Below, piece after piece: positions 40,413-49,171 of a stretch of 64,000 nt of DNA. Position 1 is the stretch's first letter. Every line of letters begins with the position of its first letter. A model generated the notes under the pieces. That model had not been told where the DNA came from and did no database searches. It saw only the letters and a list, made by a program, of their open reading frames with translations. The DNA lies in assembly GCF_014873495.1 (NCBI RefSeq), contig NZ_JADBGF010000001.1, forward strand, positions 248,001 through 312,000. The letters are read 5' to 3'. The position numbers were made by a program, and so were the translations under genes. Source of the stretch: Streptomyces stelliscabiei. GTDB taxonomy: Bacteria > Actinomycetota > Actinomycetes > Streptomycetales > Streptomycetaceae.

Positions 40413-40930
40413 GGTGTCTTCTCCAGGGCGGTTGTGGAGGACGGAGTGAGGAGGATGGTCAGGTCGTCGAATGGTTCGTCCACGGGGTAGACCCCGTTGA
40501 AGAGTTCGGATCCCTGAGCCGTCAGCCGGACGTGCGTGCCGAGGCAAAAGCCGGTGCGGTCCGTCGGATCGGCGGTCCGCAGGTGGAGGGTGGTCAGAGG
40601 GATGCGCTCGGGTGACTGGCCGGGCGGTGCCGCGATGGTCAGGGTTCCCACGCCGGCGGTGACGGACAGCCAGGGGTCGGCGATGCGGAGGAAGAGCAGC
40701 CCGTGGTGGGCGGCGAAGCGTACGTCTCCCCGGAACTTCAGCAGGCCGGTGACCGTGTCGGCGTTGAATGCCGACGCATCGTCCGGGCTGAAGAGGAACA
40801 TGTGCTCGTCGACGACCGAGGCGCCGTCGGTGACCGAGCAGCGGCCCTCTGGAGAGCGGGCGATGTAGCGCAGGAACGGGACTTTGACGCTCCATCGCAG
40901 TCCGGGCAGGGTGGCCGGGCCGGCGGTCAT
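40409..40930 (-). CDS. HtaA-like domain protein, cytoplasmic
   Basis: 173 residues. LRWSVKVPFLRYIA, LLKFRGDVRFAAHHGLLFL and ADPWLSVTAGVGTLTI follow the HtaA domain pattern (LRWGVK..F..YI, FxGxVxFxGHxGxLxxxxxxPxxxI). HtaA domains normally sit in secreted or surface haem proteins of actinobacteria. This one lacks a signal peptide and membrane anchor and is ATGA-coupled on both sides to a ferredoxin reductase and the toroid gene. Haem binding here is unproven; a fold reused for substrate or product handling is equally possible. Confidence 0.65.
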   Translation of the reverse strand: MTAGPATLPGLRWSVKVPFLRYIARSPEGRCSVTDGASVVDEHMFLFSPDDASAFNADTVTGLLKFRGDVRFAAHHGLLFLRIADPWLSVTAGVGTLTIAAPPGQSPERIPLTTLHLRTADPTDRTGFCLGTHVRLTAQGSELFNGVYPVDEPFDDLTILLTPSSTTALEKTP

Positions 40931-42219
40931 GCCACTGCCTGCCGGGGATTGTCGGCGATGAGCTTCTTCAACGGCACCGTGGTGTCAGTGGCCGCTTCGG
41001 GCGGGATGGTCCGGCCCGCGGCCAAGGCGGAGCGTACGGCGAGGAAGTCGGCCGCCCGGTTGACGAAGTCACCGGCGACCAGATGTCCGCCGCGGTAGTA
41101 GAGGACGGCGAACTTCTCCGTGTCCGGCTCGCCGCGTACGACGTACCGGTCATGGCCGGTCGACAGGCCCGCGACCTGGAGCTTGAGGTCGTACTGGTCG
41201 GACCAGAACCAGGGCACGGCCCAGTAGGGGACCGGCCTGTCGGCGAGCAGGGCGGCGGCGGTCTTCGCCTGTTCGACGGCGGTGTTCACCGACTCGAAGC
41301 GGACCCGGTCCGGGCCGTCGGGGAGGTCCACCGGCGGGGGGCAGGCGACGCAGTCGCCCGCGGCGACCGTGGTGCCGTCGGAGGTGAGGCCGTACTCGTT
41401 GACGACGATGCCGTTGTCGACGGTCAGTCCGAGCTGCTCGGCGAGTTCGGTGCGGGGCACGGCGCCGATCCCGACGACCACCAGATCGGCCGACAGCGCG
41501 CTGCCGTCGGGGAGTTCGGCGCCACGGACGCGCCCGTGACCGTCGTCCAGGAGGCGTACGGGCGGCGCTCCGAGGTGCACCCGCACCCCGCGCCGGATGT
41601 GGGCGTCGAGGAAGAACTCGCTGGTCGGAACCCCTACGGCACGTTCGAGCAGTCGGTTGTCGGCGAGGGCGACGGTGACCTCGCAGCCGAGCCCCCGGGC
41701 ACTGGCCGCGACTTCGAGTCCGATGAAGCCACCGCCGATGACCAGGACGTCGCCCCCCTCTGCCAGGGCCGCACGCAGGGCGAGCGCGTCGTCGGCGTCC
41801 CGGAGGTAGTGGACGCCGGCCAGATCGGCGCCGGGGACGGGCAGTCGGCGCGGGCGGGCGCCCACAGTGAGCGCGAGCCGGTCGAACGCGAAGCTACGGC
41901 CGGAGTGCGCGTACGCGACCCCCGCACCGCCGTCGCCCCGGTCGACCCGGATGATGCGTTCCCCGAGCACCAGCCGGATGCCGTGGTCGGCGTAGAACGC
42001 CTCCGATCGCAGTGCGATCGCGTCGGGCGACGTCTCCGCGTGCAGGAGGGTCTTGGAGAGCGGTGGACGCTGGTAGGGCGCGTGCCGTTCGGCGCCGACC
42101 ACGGTGATCGGGGCCGTGTAGCCGTACTCGCGGAGGGAACAGGCCAGCTGGATGCCGGCCTGACAGGCGCCCACCACGAGCACGCCGGTGTCGCGCGGGG
42201 CGACGGCGGTGCTGTTCAT
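40927..42219 (-). CDS. Ferredoxin reductase (FAD/NADH, P450 electron transfer)
   Basis: 430 residues. VLVVGACQAGIQLACSL is the FAD motif with Ala-Cys in place of the second Gly; YQRPPLSKTLL, VIGGGFIGLEVAASA and TVAAGDCVACPPP follow. It resembles the reductase at 29215 in domain order (both have the PWFWSDQYDLKLQ-type C-terminal segment) but differs clearly in sequence. It works with the ferredoxin 6 bp upstream. Confidence 0.93.
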   Translation of the reverse strand: MNSTAVAPRDTGVLVVGACQAGIQLACSLREYGYTAPITVVGAERHAPYQRPPLSKTLLHAETSPDAIALRSEAFYADHGIRLVLGERIIRVDRGDGGAGVAYAHSGRSFAFDRLALTVGARPRRLPVPGADLAGVHYLRDADDALALRAALAEGGDVLVIGGGFIGLEVAASARGLGCEVTVALADNRLLERAVGVPTSEFFLDAHIRRGVRVHLGAPPVRLLDDGHGRVRGAELPDGSALSADLVVVGIGAVPRTELAEQLGLTVDNGIVVNEYGLTSDGTTVAAGDCVACPPPVDLPDGPDRVRFESVNTAVEQAKTAAALLADRPVPYWAVPWFWSDQYDLKLQVAGLSTGHDRYVVRGEPDTEKFAVLYYRGGHLVAGDFVNRAADFLAVRSALAAGRTIPPEAATDTTVPLKKLIADNPRQAVA

Positions 42220-42225
42220 GAGGAG

Positions 42226-42549
42226 CTACTCCTGGGCTTCCGGGGTGGTCACGCGCAGATCGCCGAGCCCTTCGGAGAGCTTGATCTGGCAGGACAGCCG
42301 GGAGTTGGGGCAGCGGTCGACGACCGTGCCGTCGAGCATCTCGTCCTCCAGGCCGCTGACCGGTTCCAGGCGATCCAGGTCGGCTTCGTCCACGAAGACG
42401 TGACAGGTGGCGCAGGACAGGACGCCGCCGCATTCGCCGGTGATGCCGGGGACGCCGTTGCGGACTGCGGTCTGCATCACCGAGTCGCCGACCAGGCCGT
42501 CGACGACGCGGACCTCACCGGCGTCGGACACGTAAGTGACCTTGGGCAT
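42226..42549 (-). CDS. 2Fe-2S ferredoxin (adrenodoxin type)
   Basis: 107 residues from the ATG at 42549, preceded by GGAGGTG; a longer frame to 42849 is the shadow of the P450. Cys40, Cys46, Cys49 and Cys87 have the same spacing as the ferredoxin at 28895, and the CATCHVFVD stretch is identical. The two class I systems probably derive from a common module. It is 5 bp from the P450 stop. Confidence 0.95.
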   Translation of the reverse strand: MPKVTYVSDAGEVRVVDGLVGDSVMQTAVRNGVPGITGECGGVLSCATCHVFVDEADLDRLEPVSGLEDEMLDGTVVDRCPNSRLSCQIKLSEGLGDLRVTTPEAQE

Positions 42550-42554
42550 GTTCG

Positions 42555-43817
42555 TCACACCTCCGTCGGGGTCGAAGTGGGAGTGAAGGTCGCGGGGACC
42601 GAGATGTAGCCGTGCGCGCCCCCGATGCTCGGGTAGCCGACCACGGCGTCCGGGTCGATGCGCAGGCCGGGCAGCCGGGTGAGGATCGTCTCCAGCATGG
42701 CGTCGAGTTCGGCCTTGGCCAGGGGCGAGCCGAGGCAGCGGTGGTTTCCGGTGCTGAAGGAGACGTGGTCGCGCGCGTTGTCCCGCTCCAGGTCGAGCCG
42801 GTCCGGGTCGGGGAACTTCAGCGGGTCGCGGTTGGCGCCGGCCAGCCACATGTAGACGCTCTCCCCACGGGCGATCGGCTGCCCGAGGATCTCGGTGTCC
42901 CGTACGGCGGTACGGGCGATGCCGGTCCCCGGTGGCCAGAACCGCAGGAATTCCTCGATGGCGTTCTTCCGGTACGCGGCGTCCGTGCGCACCCGCTCCG
43001 CCTGGTCCGGGTGCTGAGTGAGATGGATCAGCGCACTCGCGGTCGCGGCGGTAGTGGTGTCGAAGCCGCCGAAGACCAGCGCGTTCACCATGCTCTCGGC
43101 CACCTCGAGACCGAGCGGTTCGCCCTGCACCGTACCGGTGGCCAGGGCCGAGAGGACGTCACCGGCCGGGTTCTGGCTGCGGGCGGCCAGCATGTCGCGG
43201 AAGCGGACCCGGAGCCGTGCCTGTGCCTCGTGCGGGTAGCGGGGATCGTCCGGCAGCAGGTACACACCCTCGTGCGCGGCGTAGGCGGCGTCGTGCCAGT
43301 CGTCGGCGTCGTATCCGAGGACGTAGAGCGTGGTGCGTGCCGTGGTCGGGATGATCACGTCGTCGATCAGCTCGGCTTGCCCCCGCCCCGCCACCTTGTC
43401 GAGGGCCTCGTCGAGGTACTGCCGGGCGACGGGAGCCCACTGGCGCAGGGCTTTCGGGGTGAAGAACGGCGCTTCGATGCGGCGGCGTTCGGTGTGCAGC
43501 GGCGGGTCGGACTCCCCGAGGTGCAGCCGGTAGGGCATCTGGGGGATGAGCTGGCCCTTGCCGCCGTTCTCGGTGCCGGTCAGGTCGTTGACGGAGGTGA
43601 AGGTCTCCCAGTCGGAGCCGATGCGCTGCACCTCCTCCCACGAGGCCACCACCCAGTAGCCGCCGTGGTGTTCGGTCCAGGCGATGGGGCTGCCGGTGGC
43701 GTGGAACCGGGCGGCGAGTTGCTTCCAGGTGTCGCGGTAGGCGGGCGAGTGGTGGTCGAAGTCGATGACCGGCCTGCCGGTGGCCGACCGCCGGACGAGG
43801 TCGTGGGTGACACTCAT
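42555..43817 (-). CDS. Cytochrome P450 (class I)
   Basis: 420 residues from the ATG at 43817. ESDPPLHTERRRIEAPFF is the B/C-helix signature, LVFGGFDTTTAATA the I-helix, EEFLRF the ExxR and FSTGNHRCLGSPLAKAE the haem loop with Cys361. With the next two genes it forms a complete electron chain. It follows the hydrolase gene by 31 bp in the operon under the divergent TetR promoter. Confidence 0.95.
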   Translation of the reverse strand: MSVTHDLVRRSATGRPVIDFDHHSPAYRDTWKQLAARFHATGSPIAWTEHHGGYWVVASWEEVQRIGSDWETFTSVNDLTGTENGGKGQLIPQMPYRLHLGESDPPLHTERRRIEAPFFTPKALRQWAPVARQYLDEALDKVAGRGQAELIDDVIIPTTARTTLYVLGYDADDWHDAAYAAHEGVYLLPDDPRYPHEAQARLRVRFRDMLAARSQNPAGDVLSALATGTVQGEPLGLEVAESMVNALVFGGFDTTTAATASALIHLTQHPDQAERVRTDAAYRKNAIEEFLRFWPPGTGIARTAVRDTEILGQPIARGESVYMWLAGANRDPLKFPDPDRLDLERDNARDHVSFSTGNHRCLGSPLAKAELDAMLETILTRLPGLRIDPDAVVGYPSIGGAHGYISVPATFTPTSTPTEV

Positions 43818-43848
43818 GTCGTACGGGCCTTTCTTCGCGGGAGCGGCA

Positions 43849-45144
43849 TCAGGACTGGCCGGCGGAGGCAGCTTTGGCGATGACCTCGTCGAGGATCGGG
43901 ACGATGGCGTCGCCGAACCCGATGGGGTCGTCGCAGGGGGCGAAGTGCCCGAGCCCGGCGACCTTGATGAACTTGGCGCCGGGGATGAACTTCTCCACGG
44001 CCGGGCCGCCGTTGACGTCGTCGTCGCTGGCCGGGTCGTACTCGCCGGTGACGACGTAGACGGGCTTCGCGTGGGCGTCGATCTTGTGCCCGTTCTCCTT
44101 GAGGTCGTGCTCGTAGGCGAAGTAGTCGTTGTCGCCCGCGTAGATGCCGGGGAACGCCGAGCGGTAGATCCAGTACGTCTCGTGCGCGTTCGGCTCGGGT
44201 GCCTGGGGCGCGGTCGCACCGAAGTTGAGCGCGGGGGCATAGCTGTCGGCGATCGACGGGGTACGGAACATGTCGTTGGAGAAGCCGTCGAACAGCGGCG
44301 GGTTGCCGTACCAGCCGTTGAGGGAGATGAACGCGCCGAAGCGGTCGCCGCGTTCGGCCGCGAGGTCGAGGGCGAGCTGGCCGCCGACCGAGCAGCCCAT
44401 GAAGTACGGGTTGTCCAGGCCCAGGGTGTCGGCGATCGCGACCACCCAGTTGATCAGGCCGTCGCGGCCGGGGCGGTAGGTCTCCTCCCACCAGCGCACC
44501 CCGATCGGAGGCAGCGACTTGCCGTGGTAGGGCAGGTCGTAGGCGTACATCGTGAAGCGTTCCTGCATCCGCGGGTCGGCCAGCAGGTGGCGGTATTGGC
44601 GGCCGTCGGCGCCTGCGGTCGCCTGCAGCAGCAGCGGGATCGGGCCGTGGCCGGAGGTCTCGTAGTAAATCCGTGCCTCCTGGCCGTTCGCGGAGACGTA
44701 GACGTACCGTCCGACGGCGTTGTCCGTCTCGCGGAAGGGGTCCTGGAAGGGCTTGCGGACCGGCGCGCCGGCCACCGTCTCGCGCACCACCTGGTACAGG
44801 CGGGCCCAGCCGCTCTGCCAGGGGGCGACGGTGCCGCCGAAGTCGCCGACGATCCTCAGACCGCGGGTCATGCCGACGACGCAGCTCTCGTAGCCGGCCG
44901 GGGGGACAGCAGCGGAGAACGCGGTCGACCAGAACTCGGCCGGCGCGGAGAAGGTCACATCGGCGGCGAGGTCCGCGTGCACCTCCTCGGCCCTGGCGGG
45001 GACACCGTCCTCGACCACCAGGTCGAACGCCCCCTCGGGCAGATCGAACCGGACGCGGCCGGAGTAGGTGCGCAGCTTGTAGGCCAGTTCCTTGTCGGAA
45101 CCGGCCGCCGCGAGGATCTTCTGTCGATCGACGAGAGCAGTCAT
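43849..45144 (-). CDS. Alpha/beta hydrolase with N-terminal extra domain
   Basis: 431 residues from the ATG at 45144; the frame is open to 45258, but that part covers the operator region. Residues 1-115 (YKLRTYSGRVRFDLPEGAFD, then ADVTFSAPAEFWSTAFSAAV) look like an SCP2 or sterol-carrier-type domain. Residues 130-431 are an alpha/beta hydrolase: ETSGHGPIPLLLQ, nucleophile elbow MGCSVGGQ, acid in TGEYDPASDDD and His in GLGHFAP. This fusion suggests a bulky hydrophobic ester or C-C bond substrate. It is the first gene of the P450 operon. Confidence 0.82.
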   Translation of the reverse strand: MTALVDRQKILAAAGSDKELAYKLRTYSGRVRFDLPEGAFDLVVEDGVPARAEEVHADLAADVTFSAPAEFWSTAFSAAVPPAGYESCVVGMTRGLRIVGDFGGTVAPWQSGWARLYQVVRETVAGAPVRKPFQDPFRETDNAVGRYVYVSANGQEARIYYETSGHGPIPLLLQATAGADGRQYRHLLADPRMQERFTMYAYDLPYHGKSLPPIGVRWWEETYRPGRDGLINWVVAIADTLGLDNPYFMGCSVGGQLALDLAAERGDRFGAFISLNGWYGNPPLFDGFSNDMFRTPSIADSYAPALNFGATAPQAPEPNAHETYWIYRSAFPGIYAGDNDYFAYEHDLKENGHKIDAHAKPVYVVTGEYDPASDDDVNGGPAVEKFIPGAKFIKVAGLGHFAPCDDPIGFGDAIVPILDEVIAKAASAGQS

Positions 45145-45214
45145 GGGAGCCCGCTTCCTTGCGTGCCGGGAGGGGAGAGAAGCGGCCGACGGGCCATGCC
45201 GTACGGCCGTCCAT

Positions 45215-45258
45215 TTCGTGTCACACTGTGACTCGAAGTCGGTGTCACCGTATGACAC
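45215..45258. promoter_or_regulatory. Paired palindromic operators in the hydrolase/tetR divergent promoter
   Basis: Site one (45215-45237) has arms TTCGTGTCACA and TGTGACTCGAA around a single C, with one mismatch. Site two (45242-45258) is GTGTCA-CCGTA-TGACAC, perfect over 6 bp. The centres are 24 bp apart. Both lie between the divergent hydrolase and TetR genes, as expected for a TetR-type repressor that controls itself and the P450 operon. Confidence 0.7.
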
Positions 45259-45356
45259 GAACCTGGGTGTGGCAAGAGGTGGGGAAACGTGATGGAAATC
45301 AATGGCGGTCGAACGCCTGAACAGTCGCCTGTCGCCGGATTCGCTAGCCTGGCCCG

Positions 45357-46058
45357 GTGAGGGACGAGAGCTGGGCCACCGGAGCGAGCGCCGCGCTGCT
45401 CGCCGCCGTACAAGGAGTCGCGGCGGTCACCGAGGAGCGGCGCGGAACGACCCTGCGCGACACCAGGAGCATCGCGCGCAGGCTCGGCACGAGCGCAGTT
45501 GCGCTCTTCGCCCAACGGGGCTTCGACGACGTGAAGGTCAGCGAGATCGCCGCGCACGCGGGGGTCACGTCACGGACGTTCTTCCGGTACTTCCCGTCGA
45601 AGGAAACCGTGATCCTCGACATCTGGGACCAGACGAACGCACGTCTCATGGAGCTGATCGAGACGGTGGGGCAACCCGAGGCCGAGGTGCTGCCGACGCT
45701 CACCGAAGCCGTCGTGGCCTGGTGTCGCGAATACGGGGACCTCTTCCGCGCCCTGGCTCCGATGACCGAGCAGTCCGAGACCCTCATGGCGGCTGTCAAC
45801 CTCCGCACTGTCGTCTGGGAGGACCATCTCGCGGACGCGCTGCGTGTGCGGTACCCGGAACTCGACGAAATGGACGCCAAGGTGTGGAGTTCCACGACGA
45901 TGGCCCTGCTCCGCCTCTTCCAACGCAACGCCGTCGCCCACGGCCTCAGTTACGCGGAGGCCGCCCAGGACGTCTTCGACCGGCTCGCCGCCCTGACGTC
46001 AAGGAGCTCGTCGCATCGGATCACAGCCGGCTCCCGTCGCCCCAGCGACATCGCCTGA
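45357..46058 (+). CDS. TetR-family regulator of the P450/hydrolase operon
   Basis: 233 residues from the GTG at 45357. The HTH covers about 40-85: GTSAVALFAQRGFDDVKVSE and AAHAGVTSRTFFRYFPSKE. The ligand domain is helical. About 35 extra N-terminal residues precede the first HTH helix, so a later start is possible. It faces the operon across the paired operators. Confidence 0.9.
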   Translation: MRDESWATGASAALLAAVQGVAAVTEERRGTTLRDTRSIARRLGTSAVALFAQRGFDDVKVSEIAAHAGVTSRTFFRYFPSKETVILDIWDQTNARLMELIETVGQPEAEVLPTLTEAVVAWCREYGDLFRALAPMTEQSETLMAAVNLRTVVWEDHLADALRVRYPELDEMDAKVWSSTTMALLRLFQRNAVAHGLSYAEAAQDVFDRLAALTSRSSSHRITAGSRRPSDIA

Positions 46059-46074
46059 CGCCTCGACTCCGAGC

Positions 46075-46710
46075 TCAGCCCTCCCGCCAGTGACGGTCGA
46101 GGGGCTCGTTCAAGATCTGCAGGGCCTGCTCACGCAGCCGGGCCAGATCCTCCGCCGTGCCCTGGGGAAGAGCCGCCCAGCGGTGATGGGCGGCGCGCAG
46201 GGCCGTGCCGACCGCGCCGACGGCGAGAAAGGGACGCAGGTCGGTGTCCGGGTCCACACCCTCGCGCTCGGCGAGCTTGCGCGCGAGACGGTCCTCGATC
46301 GACAGGAGGCGCTGGAAATAGGCGGCTAGCAGCGGCGGGGAGTTCTCCAGCAGCCACACGATGCGCGTCCACAGTTCGCCGGTGCCGTCGTCGGCCTCCA
46401 TCAGCTGCTCCACGACGGTACGGGCCGCGTTGGCGAACGCGGTAACCGGCGGCTCCTCGGCCGGGCGTGCCTCCAGGGCGGGAAAGATGGCCTCGTCGGC
46501 CTCGGTGATCAGGGCCAGGGCGACCTCGTCCTTGGTCGCGAAGTAGCGGAAGAAGGTGCGGGGAGCAACCTCGGCGGCTTCGGCGATCTCGGCGACGGTG
46601 GTCTCGTCGTAACCGCGTTCCACGAACAGGGTTACGGCGGTCGAGATGATCGCATACCGGGTGCGCATCTTCTTGCGCTCCCGCAGACCAGGCTTCGCCT
46701 CAGCCGTCAT
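46075..46710 (-). CDS. TetR-family regulator, probably of the adjacent exporter
   Basis: 211 residues from the ATG at 46710, with GGAGG and a purine-rich leader. The HTH is TRYAIISTAVTLFVERGYDE and AEAAEVAPRTFFRYFATKDE. Its C-terminal domain is of the MftR-like type. It lies downstream of the MFS gene in the same direction with a 188-bp gap. It converges with the other TetR gene, whose stop is 16 bp away. Confidence 0.9.
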   Translation of the reverse strand: MTAEAKPGLRERKKMRTRYAIISTAVTLFVERGYDETTVAEIAEAAEVAPRTFFRYFATKDEVALALITEADEAIFPALEARPAEEPPVTAFANAARTVVEQLMEADDGTGELWTRIVWLLENSPPLLAAYFQRLLSIEDRLARKLAEREGVDPDTDLRPFLAVGAVGTALRAAHHRWAALPQGTAEDLARLREQALQILNEPLDRHWREG

Positions 46711-46898
46711 GTCGTCCTGCCTCCGCTCTTTCCGCTGGAAGTCTGCCACAGGGCAGAAGGAGAGGCCGGGGCCCGCCGTCCCCACGAGGGCCCCGGCCGA
46801 GCGGGGAGTGTTTCGTGGCCCTCCGTCCGGCACCGCTCAAAGCCGGGCGGCGCGCTCCCCGCGCCTGCGGGCGGACCGCCGGCCCGCCTGGCAGGACG

Positions 46899-48497
46899 TC
46901 AGATGTGCACGGCGGCGCCTTCGACCTTGCGGCCCTGCTTGGTCAGCAGACCGATCGCGGCGCCCACGAGGGCGACGACGCCGGCGACGACGAACGCGAG
47001 ATGCATGCCGTCCATGAAGGCGCTGTGCGTCATGTTCGTGATGACCTCGGCGACGGGCGCCGGGGTCTTGGGGGCGACCGGGGCGACGCCGACGGAGACC
47101 GCCTCCTTGGCCTGGGCGAGCTGCTCGCCGCTGAGGGGCGGCAGGTGGGCGGCCGACCAGCGTTCGGCGAAGACGTCGTTGAGCTTGGCCGTCATCACCG
47201 CGCCCAGGACCGCGGTGCCGAGGGTACCGCCGACCTGCATGGCGGTGGACTGCAGACCGCCGGCCACACCGGCCAGCTCGACCTCGGCGTTGCCGACGAT
47301 GACCTCGGTGGCGCCGACCATGATCGGGGCCAGGCCGAGGCCCAGCATGCCGAACCACACCAGGGTGTCGTTGGCGCCCGAACCGGTGTTGAGGCCGGCG
47401 AGACCGAACAGGGCTCCGGCCGTCAGGAGCATGCCGGCGACCATCGGCGGCCGCGGACCGAACCGATTGATGAGCGCGCCGGCCAGCGGTGCGCCGACAA
47501 CCATCAGGCCCGTCAGGGGAAGCATCCGCACGGCGGCGTCGACGGCGCTCATGCCGTGCACATTCTGCAGGTAGAAGGTCATGTAGAACATGGCCCCGAA
47601 CAGGCAGAACGACAGCATCAGCATCAGTACGGCGCCCGCCGACAGGGGCAGGGAGCGGAACAGTCGCAGCGGCAGAAGCGGCTCCTTCGTGCGGCGCTCA
47701 CGCAGCACGAACAGCAGGCCCACGACCAGGGTGGCGCCGAGGAAGCCAAGGGTCCTGGTGTCGCCCCAGCCGTAGTCGGGGGCCTTGATCAGGGCCCACA
47801 CCAGCAGGAACAGGGTGCCGGACAGCAGCACGATCCCGGGGACGTCGAAGGACTTGGAGTTCTGGTCGCGCTCGGTGTCCTTCAGGAACAGCAGACCCAT
47901 GACGACGGCGACGATGCCGACGGGCACGTTGATGTAGAAGCAGGACTCCCAGTTCACGTGCTCGACCAGCAGACCGCCGACGATCGGGCCGGCCGCGGTG
48001 GACGCGGCGACCACCGCGCCCCAGATGCCGATCGCGGAGTTCAGCTTCTCGGCCGGGAACGTGGAGCGGATGATGCCGAGCGCGGTCGGCTGGAGCATCG
48101 CGCCGAACAAGCCCTGCACCACGCGCAGGCCGATCATGACCTTGATGTCGTCGGTCAGGCCGATGCCGGCGGAGGAGGCGACGAAGCCGACCGCACCTAT
48201 CAGGAAGATCTTCGTGTGCCCGAAGCGGTCGCCGAGCTTGCCGACGGTGATCAGGCTGACCGCGAGGGCCAGCAGGTATGCGTTGGTCACCCACTGGATG
48301 TCGGAGAGTGAGGCGTCCAGGTCCTTCTGGATGGCCGGGCTGGCGATGGCGACGATCGTCCCGTCCAGCGCGACGAGCATCACGCCGAGCGCGACGGCCA
48401 GCAACGACAGCCACGGATGGCCACGCAGTCGGCGGATGCCCAGGGCGGCTGGGACCGGCTTCTGGACGGGAGCTTCGGCAACGGTGGACTTGCTCAC
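46899..48497 (-). CDS. MFS exporter, DHA2 family, 14 transmembrane segments
   Basis: 532 residues. LDGTIVAIASPAIQKDL is the motif D1 region of DHA2 exporters, GKLGDRFGHTKIFLIG is motif A, and GPIVGGLLVEHVNWESCFYI is the antiporter motif C region. The length and hydrophobic profile fit 14 helices, as in EmrB/QacA proteins. It probably pumps out a hydrophobic toxic compound, controlled by tandem palindromes at 48545-48603 and the TetR protein downstream. Confidence 0.93.
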   Translation of the reverse strand: MSKSTVAEAPVQKPVPAALGIRRLRGHPWLSLLAVALGVMLVALDGTIVAIASPAIQKDLDASLSDIQWVTNAYLLALAVSLITVGKLGDRFGHTKIFLIGAVGFVASSAGIGLTDDIKVMIGLRVVQGLFGAMLQPTALGIIRSTFPAEKLNSAIGIWGAVVAASTAAGPIVGGLLVEHVNWESCFYINVPVGIVAVVMGLLFLKDTERDQNSKSFDVPGIVLLSGTLFLLVWALIKAPDYGWGDTRTLGFLGATLVVGLLFVLRERRTKEPLLPLRLFRSLPLSAGAVLMLMLSFCLFGAMFYMTFYLQNVHGMSAVDAAVRMLPLTGLMVVGAPLAGALINRFGPRPPMVAGMLLTAGALFGLAGLNTGSGANDTLVWFGMLGLGLAPIMVGATEVIVGNAEVELAGVAGGLQSTAMQVGGTLGTAVLGAVMTAKLNDVFAERWSAAHLPPLSGEQLAQAKEAVSVGVAPVAPKTPAPVAEVITNMTHSAFMDGMHLAFVVAGVVALVGAAIGLLTKQGRKVEGAAVHI

Positions 48498-48544
48498 GGT
48501 GAGGGTTCTCCTGAACTCACGGTTCGATCGGATGAACCCACGTT

Positions 48545-48603
48545 ATGGCATCAAGTGCCATATGGCATTCAAGTGCCAAGTTAATTCCAAGTGACATATG
48601 GCA
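48545..48603. promoter_or_regulatory. Tandem operators before the MFS exporter
   Basis: ATGGCA-TCAAG-TGCCAT (48545-48561) and TGGCA-TTCAAG-TGCCA (48563-48578) are adjacent inverted repeats. A third, half-degenerate copy (AAGTGACATATGGCA) ends at 48603. They cover the promoter region 48-106 bp before the exporter start. The TetR protein at 46075 is the likely ligand. Confidence 0.75.
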
Positions 48604-49171
48604 CGTGGCGTCGGCAGCTGGTAGGAGGCTCGGCGGCTGTCCGCGGCCCGTTCCCCGACTCCAGCCCGGCAGTTGTCGGAGTGGAGCTCTCAAGCCGGAT
48701 TAACGGATGTCGAACCGGCCTGGTCTGCCCGCTCAGAGGTATCCGGCGCAGTCAGGAGAACCGCTGTGCGGCGGATGGGGTGGAGGGGGTCGTTGGTGTG
48801 CTGGGCTTCGTTGAGGATGCGCTCCAGGCGCAGGCGGCCGGTCTGGTGGCCGTAGGGGCGCAGGGTTTTGGTGATCGCTTGGATCGACACCAGGCTGGGT
48901 GGAGGGCAGCGGGCTGGAGGGGCCAGTGCCCCGAGGTGAACGCGTCGTCGCGGGGCGGCACGGCGGAACTGGGCCGGCCCCGCATGCAGGCGGCTACGGC
49001 CGTAGACGCGTGAACTCGCTTGGCAGCGGCCACAGTTCCCCAAGCGGCCCATGTGCACCCGCCGCGCGTGCACTGCCACGGCCCGGGCTGACTCCCCGCT
49101 GACTCAGGCCCGTCCGTTCACCGTGTGCGAGGCCGACGCCCACCACGGCCCAGCTGACCCCTTTCCCCGAC
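48604..49171. other. Intergenic stretch with a possible integrase-like scrap
   Basis: No intact gene was found. On the minus strand, 48750-48902 encode ITKTLRPYGHQTGRLRLERI and LNEAQHTNDPLH, similar to the C-terminal tails of Streptomyces recombinase-like proteins, then lose similarity. The rest shows only shadow frames. Confidence 0.4.

Noticed and set aside
46815..48311. 498-codon plus-strand frame opposite the MFS exporter
   Set aside because: It is His/Gln/Gly-rich antisense of an exporter with all 14-helix signatures.
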